Part shown: in pieces, positions 22,600-34,950 of the stretch
Position numbering within the stretch: the stretch's first letter is position 1
Layout of the letters: each line of letters starts with the position of its first letter
Source of the DNA: Daphnia pulex
Lineage: Eukaryota > Arthropoda > Branchiopoda > Diplostraca > Daphniidae
Direction: 5' to 3'
DNA length: 64,000 nucleotides
Assembly (NCBI RefSeq): GCF_021134715.1
Contig: NC_060025.1
Location: 7,688,001-7,752,000 of the forward strand
Program-made: the position numbers and the translations under genes
Notes under the pieces: model-generated
What the model was told of the DNA's origin: nothing
The model's database searches: none
The model's input: only the letters and a program-made list of their open reading frames with translations

Positions 22600-25500
22600 T
22601 AGAATGAAGATATCGATATTAAAAATCGCACCCTTCCCCCTAAATCCAAACTACTCAACAATAAAAAACCAAAGAAAATAGCTGAACGGACCGGGATAAT
22701 TTTTAAATAATTAAATTAAATTAAATTGTATCACGTCTGAACAAGTAACGCCAAACCATGCCCCTAGCAAAAAAAGCTCCCCCCACCCCCTAGCAAAATT
22801 CAAAATTTGCATGAAACCCGCAGATAAAATAAATTCCAGACTGTGAAACCCTGGACCCACTCGGAATAAGGGTATCAAATTGTGATATCTGTGTGTGCGT
22901 GATGTGTGTGTTGACCGCTTGTCGGGAGTCTCTGAGCTGGCGGATTTCTTCTTCTTCGCAGCAGCAAATAACGACTTATCCGGACTTATCGATTAGGTTT
23001 ATCTCTTCTCTCTTATACAGTCGTATATGCTAATGGAGCTTTGCGTGTCCGCCTCCGGCCACATTTTGGCTGATGCTTTGCTTGAGAAAGAAAACAGACG
23101 GATCGCAGCAGAGCACTTGCTGCTGAGTCCGATGGATGAGATGACTATCGATAATGGATTCGTCAGAAGAAAATTCGAAAACGAGATTATTTTAAAAAGT
23201 TGAACGAGTAGGAAATTGTAAATAAAATATTGGACTTTTTTCTTTTTCTTTTCTTTTTTTGATTAAATTATTTCCAACTCGAAATTATTGCTGATTTAAA
23301 AAAAAAACTGGATTTTGATCCATTTTTAGTTGGGAACTTGGGTTAGGTGAGGTTATTTACCCGAATTTTTCTCGGAGAAAAATTGATGATTTCTCCCGAA
23401 TTAATTACAATTTGAACAGGAGAGAGTGTGCGACGATATATGATTGGCATCGCCGGTTTTATTTTCGAAACGTTTCCCGGGAAAGCTGCTCGGACACACA
23501 ATGAAGCCCGGAATAGCTTACGACGGATGACGGACAGCAGCAGACACTTGAATTGAACGAATCCAACAGGCGAAGAACCGACTGGAAATTCCGGTCTATC
23601 ATAGACAGAGCCCAGACGACAACGACGCTAATTGGGTGATTAAAGTGTCATCGTGAAGAAGTCAATTTTTTGTAAGAATCGAAAGAAAACGAAAATGTCC
23701 ACCCCCAATTTGCATATGCATAGTATTTTTTTAATTTTTTGTTGGTCCCATTTGATTTATATTTTTGAATCGTTCAAAATCGTGAATAAAAAGATGAATG
23801 AATCCTGGGTATTTTCCGGTTGACATAGCCCCCCTTTACCAGGGGCGAAACATTCAAATGGACTTGTTAAATCGGTTTCGGCGAAAACGTCAGAAAAAAA
23901 CGCGGAATCAATTCAATTCGAATTTTGTCATTTGATAATCGACTGCTGCTGTTGTCCGACCGAAAATTCGGCGAACCCATTTGGCCATTTCCAATCAAAG
24001 GCCAAGATTGGCAATCGCCCGACGTAGTACTACATAATAATTTGGCCGATTAGAAGAATCCCTTATACAGAAAAGCTCGTCCCGTTTCTTCGTGAAAGGG
24101 CCGCGCCATCATCCCAAATTTTAGTTCTTTTTTTTCTTCTGCCCAAAAGAAAAAAAACATAATCAAACCGGACGTGTTTTTTTAATGGCCGTTTTTTTTT
24201 TCATTTGAGTGTTTTTCTCCATGTCGAATCGATGTGTAAATGGCCAGCGTATATAAAGTAGATTATATCATACAACTATATAGTCGGTTGGGGGCAATCG
24301 AGTACACGATCAGCACAGGTTTTCTTCTTTTCTCCCGAAAATGTCTACCGAGTTGTCCAGCAAGGCCATCGATATGTCTTGGCCGGCCCCGTTATTATTT
24401 CCCGGTTATTTCCATCCTGGAATCATTCGCCCGCCTTTTTTTTTAAACAAAATTTTAATTCCTGAAATCCCATAATTGGATAAGAGATTCCGAGCATTTC
24501 CGAAACTATTCAGACAGTGGAGAGTCTCTCTCCTCCTTGGGTCCGCAGAATGGAAACGCGCAATCTAGTATATGCCAGGAATCCGCTTTGTTAAAACGCT
24601 TTGTGGACAACATTTATTTATGCCCAGCCAAACGCAGCAGCAGTTCAGCAACCGACGCTCAAACTATTTTATTTTTTTCCTTTTGTATATTATTTGATGT
24701 ACACATCATATATAATACGCTATAGCTATATTCCTGCGAAATCAATTGGGTTTCTATTTTTTCTCGACTATAGATTTGAAGACTCGTTCACTGCCGGAGG
24801 GGCGTTCGTTACCGAGAATCGCCTTTATGCGTCTAATATTCACGCCGATGTCGAAAAAGAAAAATTGGAAAGGAAAACGCTCGCACATCGTGATGACCCT
24901 GGGCAACAACTGATGAATTTTTTTTTTCCCGCCGACCTGATGTGTATAATATAGAATGGGTACGGGTGTGTTGCTGGCCGTCGATATTATAGCGTCGTCG
25001 TCGTCGGCCGGTACGGTGTGCGTCAATGACGAGATAGTTAGGCCATATTTTATTTTGTCGATAGCAGGGAAAGGTTTTCTCTTAATCGCCTGTATAGCCT
25101 CTCTGTATGTACACTATACGGTGTGTTGCTGCTGGTGCCAACCGAGAAATGGTGGCGATGACGGGCGTGTATCCTACCGCAACCCACATCGGCCGCAGAC
25201 GGAACACGGTGAGAGAGAAACAACAACAACAACAACCCAAAAAGAAAAAAAAAATGTGAACGCACAAAAGTTGGAAGAGAAAAAGTTCAGTGGAGCGTAA
25301 AATTGCGCTCACACGCTCAACCGCGCGCTCTTGTCTCTAGAGCTCGTCGCTCGTAAATTCCAAAAGTTGTGCTGTGTGCCCGGTGGTGGTGGTGGTGGTG
25401 GAATCGGCCAGGAAAAAATACCAAACAAAAAAATCGTTCGGTGATGGGCCGCCCATCAAATAACCAGCGGCTATACTGTCGGCGGACGGAGAGGAACAAG

Positions 25501-26370
25501 TGACAGAACTGGGTGAGATCATATATAACCGCACATCGAGTGTCGAATAATTATTTTTCAAAGAAAAAGAGAAGCGGACCTCAATCGATCCATCTGGAAA
25601 TTTTGTCACGGATGGAAAAGAGAATTCGAATGTCTATAAAGTCGGTCTAATTAATATGAAATATCAGCGTCTTATTATTATTTATTTTAGATTGGGATAT
25701 TGATGTGATAGTGTATATAAATGATATTTGATAAACATGTCTATAAGAAAGGAAAAAATAAGACGTATAACAATGTTTGAAAAGAAATGCCGGGGCTGCC
25801 GGCTGCTGGCACAAAACTATACGGATCTCCACCACCAGCACTCAGGAGAACCCCGGTGATGGCCCCTTTTTGTTCTTTTGTCGTTTGTGTTTTCGGCTAC
25901 ATCAAACTACTACTATACTACCCCGGTCCCGTTTGTCGTTTGTATTTTATTTGAGATATTTTGGCGCGATTATTCCCATCGACGCAAATTGACCAAAAAA
26001 AAAGGAAAAAGAATTTTGTTTCTTTTTCTTTTGAAAAAAAAACAAACAAAAGGGATAGATTGTGTATATATCTTAAGTGTCTATACTATTTACTACGTCT
26101 ACTACGTACTATACTCTACTACTACGCGATATATATCCGGTCGCCTCGGCTATATAATACGATGCCGGATTGACGTCATATCCCCTCTTGGCTATCGGCC
26201 ACCGAAAAAAACAGAGTCTATTTCAAATTGGACGATGGAAGGAGAGAAGAAAATCGGCTTCAAAATGATTGCGACGTCAATGTAAATATAATATTTACGT
26301 AAATGTATCAGGAAACAACAAATTTTCCTTTTGATTCGATTATTTTGTATTAATTTTTTTTTGGGGGGGG
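22600..26370. other. Intergenic, AT-rich, no gene seen
   Basis: Both strands show only short open frames without family motifs. A TAC/TAT-rich patch lies at 26080-26160. A GGT run at 25381-25402 and a GTCGTCGTC run near 24995 are simple repeats. Confidence 0.55.
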
Positions 26371-26372
26371 GG

Positions 26373-28835
26373 GATATCATTTTTAGAAATGTTGAACGAA
26401 CTTGAATCATATCAACAGAGGCGAGATGCAATGTTATTTCTCCGAATTGTCTTACTTTCATATATAGTCGCTGATCCTTGTAGCGTATTCCAGATTTGAC
26501 TCGTGAACATTAATTTGTTTTAGGCATTTGACAAGTTTCTGTTTTTCATCTGAAACATACGCAATTATTTTTCGGTAATTCGGCGATTCTCAATTTATCA
26601 ATATTGCCACCGTCGTCTTCTCTAGCGATACAATATTAATATTCTATAGTCTTGGTATCGAAATAGAACATTTCCTCGAATCATGTAGCCTTACCAATAA
26701 GGTAGATGTTAGTTAGACACGCTACTGATTTGATCCAATATGATACCAGGGAAACCCCTCAAAATATTGTGATCGGATAGAGGAATGGTTAATTCTAGCT
26801 GAACGATAAATCAAACATACATCTTATAGGCGTTTAAAGAGTGAAGTTGAAAAATGTAAACGCTCGAGCACTGTCTTATCAATCTTGTTGCTATTATTAA
26901 CCGATGCCTTTAGAAATATCATATCTGTCGCAATATGTTACAATGTATATAGCTCATTTATTTGTTTCGCGGTACTATACCCATGGAGTGCATAATTGCC
27001 GAGATGAATTCGCTATTAGCGACTTTCGTGTGCAGTTCCGCAATCCGATACGATGCGTCCGCAGCTGCGCTCTCACCCTTTATTGATATTAACACTGGAA
27101 CAATTGTTTAACATTCATATTTAGTCGCCGATGATTGAAGCGTATTACGGATCTGACGCGTGAACATTGATTGGTTTAATGCATTTGACAATAATCTGTT
27201 TTTCATCTGAAGTATTCGCAATTACTTTTCGGTAATTCGGCGATTCTCACTCTATAATTATTGCTACCGTCGTCTTTTCTAGCGTTAATTTATTAATATT
27301 CTATGCTTCGGCACAGTTCAATTAGAGAAATTACTTCCTTTCCTGTGTACCACGTGGTGACTGAATTAGTTGAACATCGCTACATGTTCAGTTCAATCAG
27401 ACCCTATTCTTACCACCTTAAGAATACATGTGGAGTGGAGAGGACAAGTAATATCAAACCGAATAATAAATTTAATTGCATCTTGTAGGTGTTACAATAG
27501 TGAAGATGAAAAATGTAAACCATCAAGCGCTGGTTTATCAGTTTCGTTGTTATTATATGGCTAAAGCCTTTAGAAGAATCATATCCGTCGCAATGTGTTA
27601 CAAAGAATGTAGCCCATTTATTGGTTTCGCAAAACATACCATGTAGTAATTAATGACTGAGATTAACTCGCTATTAGCGACTTTCGTGTGCGGTGACTTT
27701 ATGTACATGTGGGGAGTGCCAGAGTGGAGGAGAAACGGGCAGCATCCAAAAAACCCAAAAGAATAGAAGATGTAGGCAAATGAACATTTTCAAGGCATTG
27801 GCGGTTAAGTTCGTCAAGTTAAAATATTTCGTCATCTTTCCCGTCAAATGAACTTGGCAGTTGGTTTACACCCGCCTCTTTCGTCGGCCAGTGTAGGGAG
27901 ATTTAGACTAGTAGACAGTGTAGGGGGAGATATAATTTTTATAAATGTTGAACAAACTTGAATCATTGCAACAGAGGCGAGGTGTTTACTGTTATTTCTT
28001 CGAATTGTCTTACATTCATATATAGTCACCGATGCTTGTAGCGTATTACAGATTTGACTCGTGAACATTGATTGGTTTAATGCATTTGACAATTTTCTGT
28101 TTTTCATCTGAAACATTCGCAATTATTTTTTGGTGATTCGACGATTCCCAATATATCATTAATGCCACCGTCGTCTTTTCTAGCGATAATCTATTAATAT
28201 TCTATGCAGCAGCACAGTTAAATTAGAGAGATTACTTCCTTTCCTGAGGTGATAGGGCCTGGTTCCTGAACATTGCTCCGTGTTCATATCACCCAGTCCT
28301 GAAATAATCAGTTAGAGTACCGAACGAGGAATAATAACTCGCCGGTATCTATTGAAACAGTGGAAAGGACAAGTGAATCAAACTTAATAATAAATTTAAT
28401 TTCATCTTGTAGGTGTTTCATGAGTGAAGATGAAACATGTGTACGATCAAGCGCTGGCTTATCAATTTCGTTGTAATCATTGGGCTAATGCCTTTAGAAG
28501 AATCATATCCATCGCAATGTGTTACAATGAATGTAGCTCATTTATTGGTTTCGCGAAACATACCATGGAGTAATTAATGACCGAGATTAACTCGCTATTA
28601 GCGACTTTCGTGTGCGGTGACTTTATGAAAATGTGGGGAGTGCCAGAGTGGAGGAGAAACGGGCAGCATCCAAAACCCAAAAGAATAGAAGATGTAGGCA
28701 AATGAACATTTTCAAGGCATTGGCGGTTAAGTGCGTCAAGTTAAAATATTTCGTCATCTTTCCCGTCAAATGAACTTGGCAGTTGGTTTACACCCGCCTC
28801 TTTCGTCGGCCAGTGTAGGGGGATTAGACTATATT
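26373..28835. repeat. Tandem array of three diverged units (0.74-0.9 kb)
   Basis: Three head-to-tail copies, at about 26373-27111, 27112-27929 and 27930-28835. Landmark words recur in order in each: ACTCGTGAACATTRATT, GCATTTGACAA, CTGTTTTTCATCTGAA, TTCGGCGATTCTCA (GACGATTCCCA in copy 3), GCCACCGTCGTCTT, TTAATATTCTAT, then GCTATTAGCGACTTTCGTGTGC. Copies 2 and 3 also share a nearly identical block of about 220 bp (27690-27910 versus 28610-28835) that copy 1 lacks. No open reading frame spans a unit. Not recognisable as rDNA, tRNA or a known transposon. Confidence 0.8.
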
Positions 28836-31800
28836 CATAATTCCTTATTCATATAATTTAAATTCAAAGATCGATCGCCTATCGTCACCTCGTTCATTAA
28901 TGACGACGGCCAATATTATTTTCTTTTGCCGGCGTGAGACAAATCTTGAGCTGTTGATGTTTAGAAACTCGCATCCAGCCGCTGATGGATTTATTCCTCC
29001 GCACAAACACACATCCGGAGCGCGCGCGCTGGTTCCGTCGTCGTCGTCGAGCAACAGGATTATATAATATTGGAAAAACCCAAATGAATTTAATATTTTT
29101 CCTTCAAATAAAAATAAAAAAGACATGACGGAATTTTTTATTATTTTTCCTTCCTTGTCCGTCTACGATGGATGAGGGGGGGGGGGACTGGCTTTCGCCA
29201 CACCAGACTCTCTCTGATGGCCATCATCATCCATCTTCTTTGGCCAGAGAGATATGTACTACAGCTGATCAATGTGTCTATAGACTACATATACTACTAT
29301 ACATCTAATTCCGGCGGCGGAACGCTATGAGCACTGCGGTTCCGATGACTTCCCCCCCCTCCCGCTGTGGCTGTTTGGCTCCGGAACCCAAAGAAAAAAG
29401 GGGCAACTGCGCGTCTTCTTCTTCTTCTACTTCACCAGCAAACCCGCCCCTTAGATAGATATATATATATAATTCTTTTTTGGTTTTTTTTTTCTTGTTG
29501 GTGCTGGACGTTTTTGCTGGAACAGGGGCAACAACCCGCGGGGCGGCAGCCGGAGCTTCTAATGGGGTATAGACACTCCCCTTTTGGTTCTCTTCCTTCA
29601 TCGGTGGCGCTTCTCTTTTTAAAAAAAGGGACGTGTGTCGTTTGGTCGAGTCCGACTCAAACAGCTGGGCAGGAGAGACGGACAGACTTTAGAGGTTGGA
29701 ACAACCAAATAAAAAATTGAACGGGAGCGAGGTCAACAGTCGACACGCGGCCAAGAAAATAGTAAAGAAATCAAAAAAATAAAATAAAAATAAGAGTCAG
29801 CTGATAGATCCGTCTTCCATCCATCCGACGGAAGAAAAAAAATTTCTTACACAAAATATTATCGCCCCCCCCCCCCTTTTTTTTCTTGTTCTTTCTGGCC
29901 CAGCAAAGAAAGATGTTTTTTAACTTTAGCCTGGGACGCGAGAGGCTGTGTGTGCGCGCTGCTGCTGTCAAGTCTCTGAAAGTTTTGGAACACAACAGCC
30001 GCGACCAATCTCCCAGCATCCGCCGGAGGAAGAGAGCCTCGGCGGAACGCCTTTAACAGACACAGCCTCTGCTGCCCGTGTCGAATGAAATTGTGTTATA
30101 AGCAACAACAACACACACAAAAAAAAAACAGATTTTTCTTTTTCTTTTTGTAGGACGGACTCTTAACTAACGCGCCAACTTCAATAATAAACCGCCGAGA
30201 TATCTCAAAGAGAGAAGACAACATAACAGCGCCACTGGGCTGTTATTGCGGCTATTAGGCGTGAGGGATGGCTGGTTGCGAGCAACGCCAAGGTCGGTCC
30301 GTCCACCCGCCGACGCCGGCCCCCAAAACTCCTCCCCAATCTCTTCTTCCAAGACATAATCATCGCGTCTCCCCATCGAGCTGCAACATTTGGCTAAATC
30401 AAGGCCACGTCAAACATATCCACACACACACACACAGAGTCTAGATGTCTTGATCGAAATCAAAATGTTGCCCAGTCAGCTGTGGACAAACATTTTGTCT
30501 GCAATCGAATGTAGAAATGTTTTGAAAATCATTCAATTTCCGTTGGGCGTCAATTCAACAGAATTTGTTGGTTTTTCTTCCTTCCTTCCATCAGCAATCC
30601 GGCGCGGAATCGTTCCGCATAAAGAGAGTCAGGAGCCAAAGGGAGAGAAAAAAAAAGGAGGGGGGGGGATGTGCGCGCTACTTCTTCTTCCTCTTCTCCC
30701 AAACAGGAAAAGGTTGGTAGAAGCCAGAAAAGTTGGGAACGAAAAGGAAAAAAAGAAAGATGACCGTTTCCATTTGGTTGGCAAAGCAACTGCTTCCGTG
30801 CCAGCAGCAGCCAGACTTTTAGACTATATCCTCCAGTCGAGCAGGAGCCCGAGCAGCAGCAGCCCCTCGTTAGTACGTCTTTCCTAATCTTTTACTATTT
30901 TGTAATTTTGGCATCTTTTTCCCCAGTTGCCGAGAGTCGAGAGAGAGGACCCCAAGGAGAAATGGGAGGGCCCTTGACATGTGACGGGCGAACCCTTTTG
31001 CGCGTCTGTTCCAGTCGGCAAAAGAAACGAATAGTATTAGTCACCGGGGCCAATAATTCTGATAGGAAACAGTTCCCCCACTACTACACCACCCAAAGCC
31101 ACCCAAAAGAAAAAGAAAAAGAAGTTCTATATTAGCAACTAGCGAAAGCAGCGAAGACAGCAGCCGATGATTCATCCGGACTTAATGAGCCGAAAAGGAA
31201 CTTCTTCTTCTTCTTCTGCGCCCGGCTATCTTCCTGTCCACCTTTCGCTGCGCATTTTTTCTGGCGCGGGATTTTCGAAACTCCAAACTTACCCAAGCCT
31301 TAATAAATCAGCACCCGCCAGAGTTTTTGAAACCCCCGTGTAAGAGAGAGATCAAAAGAAGAACCACCACCCAAGCACCAGCAGAAAGGGGCGAGTCTCT
31401 CGTATTATATAGGCCATTTTCACGACCCGAAAGTCCAGCGCAGAAAAAAATAAAATAAAATAAAAAGAGGCTGGCCGTGATTTGTCCCTTCCGCTGGCCC
31501 CAAAGGAAGTTGGCACGCCAAACTGTTTAAAAAAAAATTTAAAATAAATATAAAGACAAACATTTTCCCGTGTGTGTGTGTGTCTTGTTGCTTCGTTCTT
31601 GTTCAACGGTTGCAGCAACCCCTTGAGAGTTTTTAGCGAGAGACGCAGCTGCGAGAGTCGCGTGCCGAGATATTTTCTACCGGGCCGAAGGAGGAGGGGG
31701 GAGAAGCTCCTGCTGTACACACACACAAGTTCATGGAGAGATGAATCTCCCGCCCATTTGAAACATTCACGTGTGTGTGTCATATTCGTCCTGGACGGCC

Positions 31801-32168
31801 CCCTTTCTCTCCTTGACGTGCATACCACAGCCGATGGAGCTCTGCGCGGGGAAAAGTGCTGAAACATCTGGCAGCCAGCGAATATAGTATATATCCCTCC
31901 TTGTCAATTCTCGTTTTGTTTTTCACAATTTTCGGCCCGTCTTTTTTTTTTCTTCTTCTTCTTCTTCCCCCCCACAACAGCTCCGCCCTTCTCCTTTTGG
32001 AATGGTCTTGTTCTTCTTCCTACTTTGACGAACGAGAGAGAGAGAGAGATTAAGTCAGAGGAATTTTTTGAACGCCATCCCGAAATTTGCCCCTCGTTCC
32101 AACTGGGGCCCACGGTCGTTTTGAGGAATGTCTAGACTTCAAAGCGCAACCGTAGAGAGATAAACAAA
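28836..32168. other. Intergenic, no gene seen
   Basis: Microsatellites, G/C runs (29174-29186, 29866-29877) and AT-rich sequence. Open frames reflect Ser/Arg/Gly triplet runs and lack family motifs. Confidence 0.55.
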
Positions 32169-32174
32169 TTTATT
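32169..32174 (-). terminator. Candidate polyadenylation signal for RPAIN
   Basis: Minus-strand AATAAA about 175 bp downstream of the RPAIN stop codon, the first such hexamer after the gene. Confidence 0.55.
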
Positions 32175-32348
32175 AGGTATACGAGCACATAACCCCTAGC
32201 GGGGGAAAATCGGGGGTGGGTATGTATATATATAAATATCCATGCCTATTTTTTGTTTGTTGATTTAGTTGTTGAGCGAAATAGAATTGAATAATTCACG
32301 ATTAAGACACAGTGATGAGGCACAGGACAGAATTGAGATTGGCATGCC

Positions 32349-33112
32349 TTAGATTGGGGTCTCTAGGAAGATGTTGAAGTAGAGGCAAGACTCGCAGCTG
32401 GAGGTGAACTGGAGGCTGTTCTCGCTGGTTGGACGGACCCTATACATTGGAGTGAACTTGCAGGTTTCGCTGTGAATGTCATTCCCCGTCAGGAGAGTGG
32501 CCTCAAAGTCCTTGAGGTCAATGTGGTTTGGCAGCGGGAACTTGAGACCGCAGCTGCAGGTCAAACAGTGACTTGTGTCCAGTTGAGCTGGCAATTTCAG
32601 ACAGACAGGGCAGACGATTTGGTCACCGCTGGAATGGTCAACCAAGCTTTCAAACAAGTTGGCTTCGGCTTTTTCAATCTCTGAGATAAAGCAAATAAAA
32701 TATGAATTCAACTGTAGACAATCAAATAAAAAGCAAAGTGTCAAAAACCTTCAAGCCTGATTTCCTCCCAGATTTGGTGTAAAAGAGCATCATCCACGTC
32801 GACAGGATCCTCATGGCGGCCGAAAAACTCTCGACAATATCGTTTATAGAAATCGACCTCATCTTCCTCTGAAATGACGATATCTCGTTTATCTTTCAAT
32901 ATCTTGTCTCGCTTGACCTTCAAGTCTTGGACGTAAAGCTGCCACCAAGAAACATTAGAAACAAGAAAAAAAAAGTAACGAACGTTAATACAGAGACACG
33001 CAGCAGAGCAGATTTATCTTGATACCTTTCGCAGTCTAGACTTGAGTTCATCGATCGAGCAGGCATTTTTGTGTCGCAAGGCTTCGAAACAAGATTTGCG
33101 ATGAGCTTCCAT
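32349..33112 (-). CDS. RPAIN: RPA-interacting protein (RPAIN/RIP)
   Basis: Small RPA-binding protein which in vertebrates carries replication protein A to the nucleus. Three exons on the minus strand: 33112-33026, 32938-32749, 32680-32349, giving 202 aa (the human protein is about 219). Donors are GAAAG|GTATCA and TGAAG|GTTTTT; acceptors are GTGGCAG and TATCTCAG; all phases agree. The N-terminus, MEAHRKSCFEALRHKNAC, is basic with a helical ELKSRLRK segment, as in the RIP family. The middle is charged (ISEEDEVDFYKRYCREFF), ending in a DALLHQIWEEI helix. The C-terminus is the RIP zinc finger, with Cys pairs in CPVCLKL and CLTCSCGLKF, then HSETC and SSCESC. The ATG at 33112 is preceded by AACC and begins the conserved MEAHR. 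Confidence 0.9.
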
Positions 33113-34950
33113 GTTGGTTGTTTTGATTCCCGCGTTTGACGTCCGTCTGCAAACGAGCTGTCAGAAAAATTGAAAGTCACCGCAGAGTTGCCAAATGGCG
33201 TGCGAACCTTCCGTCAACGCCAACGAAAAAATAAACGAAATTAAATTTTAAAAAATAAAACATAACATTTTGGCGAAATTGAAATTTCCCAAATAACAAC
33301 AACATCGTCAATATTCATAAAATACAACCAAGTCAATTCGAAAATCGAAACAACCCCGAAATAGATGTCCCAAGCTTAAAGAAAATTCCGTCTGCTAAAT
33401 CTTGGTGAACTAACTGCGTGCTATTATTTGATCGTATATTTTGAAGAGAAAAAAACGAGAGATTTAATTGTCAAAGGCAAAGTGGAGAGGGGGCAATAGA
33501 GCAACTGCTGTTATTTCGGCGTCGTGGAAAACGAACATAATATACAAAGGAAAAGAACAAGCTCAGTTAAGGAGAAGTTGTTGGCTTGGAAAATAAACAG
33601 GACACGCTAAGATGGGTGGGGGAAAAGGGGGGAAGTCTAAGTAAGTCTAAGCTAGAGAGAAAACAATGTTTATCGCGAAGGCCAGGAATATAACAATAGA
33701 CGTCGTGTATATACACACTACAGGGGTGAAAGGGTCTACTTTCATCTGGAGTGGCTTGGGCACAAAAAGAAAAGAAGCGGCACGTGCTGCTGCGGCTTTT
33801 TTGACGTTCTTGAAAAAAGAGATAGAAAACTGTTTACCATCAACGGTGGCAAACAAAAAGGGCAACGGACATGGAAGCTCTTGTTAATTGGAAACAGTTT
33901 CATCATATGCAAGCTAGCGCATCTCTAGACCAAGCGCCAGGATATGACGTCCTTTTTTCTCTTTACGGCTGGACCCCTTTTGTTTTTCCATATCTTCCGA
34001 CATCGACGTTCTTCTTTTATATTTGAAGGAGGATGCATGACGTTATCTTTTCCTTTTTATGTCTTGTTTTTTTTTCAGAAAAGAGAGAGAGAAGAGTCTG
34101 AAAAATAAAATAAAGAGAGAGAGAGTGATACTTTGTATACACACAAATGATGGCTATATTATATTATATATCTAGATGTTTAAAGAGACGACGACTCTAT
34201 ATATCCCGGAAGATGTTGCCGTCGCCGGCGGAACTGATGCGATTGTGTGTGTGTGTATATATAACGGTCGTCTATATAACTTGCCGGAGAAAATGGATTA
34301 CTCACGGCTGGGAGGATGCCGAGAGAGAGAGTCCATCGAGTCCGGACAGCAGTAGAGAGAAGAGAGAGAGAAAAGAGTTCTATATAGCTGTCGTTCACAT
34401 AGTATATATACCGTCTATATATCTATAAGCTCTGCTTGGAGAGAGTCCAAAAAAAGCACACACAAGTCTAGTTCTTCTTTGACCTCTACAGTCTTCTTTT
34501 TTCTTCTTTCTTGTCTGTTCTTTTACGATCTCCTTTTTTTCCTTTATTCTTTAGCATTTCTTTTCTTTTTCCCCGGCGACTCCAAACAATTTAACAGGAT
34601 TGCATGGTTCGCAGAGAGAGAGAGAGAGTCTTGGCCTTCGCTTTGATAGAAATAAGGACATTATTGTAGGCGATTTAGATATGTATATATGTCAAAGGTC
34701 TATAGACAGCAGCTTTAAAAGAAGTCTTAGATATTTCGACACACTCCACTTGTTTGGATTCATTTCGACTCGGTTCGGTGCGAAATGTCTTATTGCGTTA
34801 TTATTATTTTTTTCCCACTTTACAACCGAGGTGGGAGTTGACACGGACTTGAACATATAATAGTATCCGGCCGACTGGAGACGTTGACAGGAGTCATTTT
34901 ACAACACCCCCCCGAAAAACCCAGTCGTTGGTTGTTTTTTTAAATATTAT
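33113..34950. other. Intergenic between RPAIN and LRR gene
   Basis: This spacer must hold the divergent promoters of RPAIN (minus) and the LRR gene (plus). It contains GAGA runs (34082-34092, 34322-34330, 34616-34630) and GT repeats near 34244-34256. No coding sequence is recognised. Confidence 0.5.

Noticed and set aside
24956..25300. Plus-strand 114-codon frame with a hydrophobic stretch
   Set aside because: Thr/Lys-run tail from CAA repeats, no family motif, no splice or polyadenylation context.
32200..32240. TATATATATAAATA stretch as a promoter
   Set aside because: It lies just past the 3' end of RPAIN in AT-rich spacer, with no downstream gene on the plus strand for 2.7 kb.
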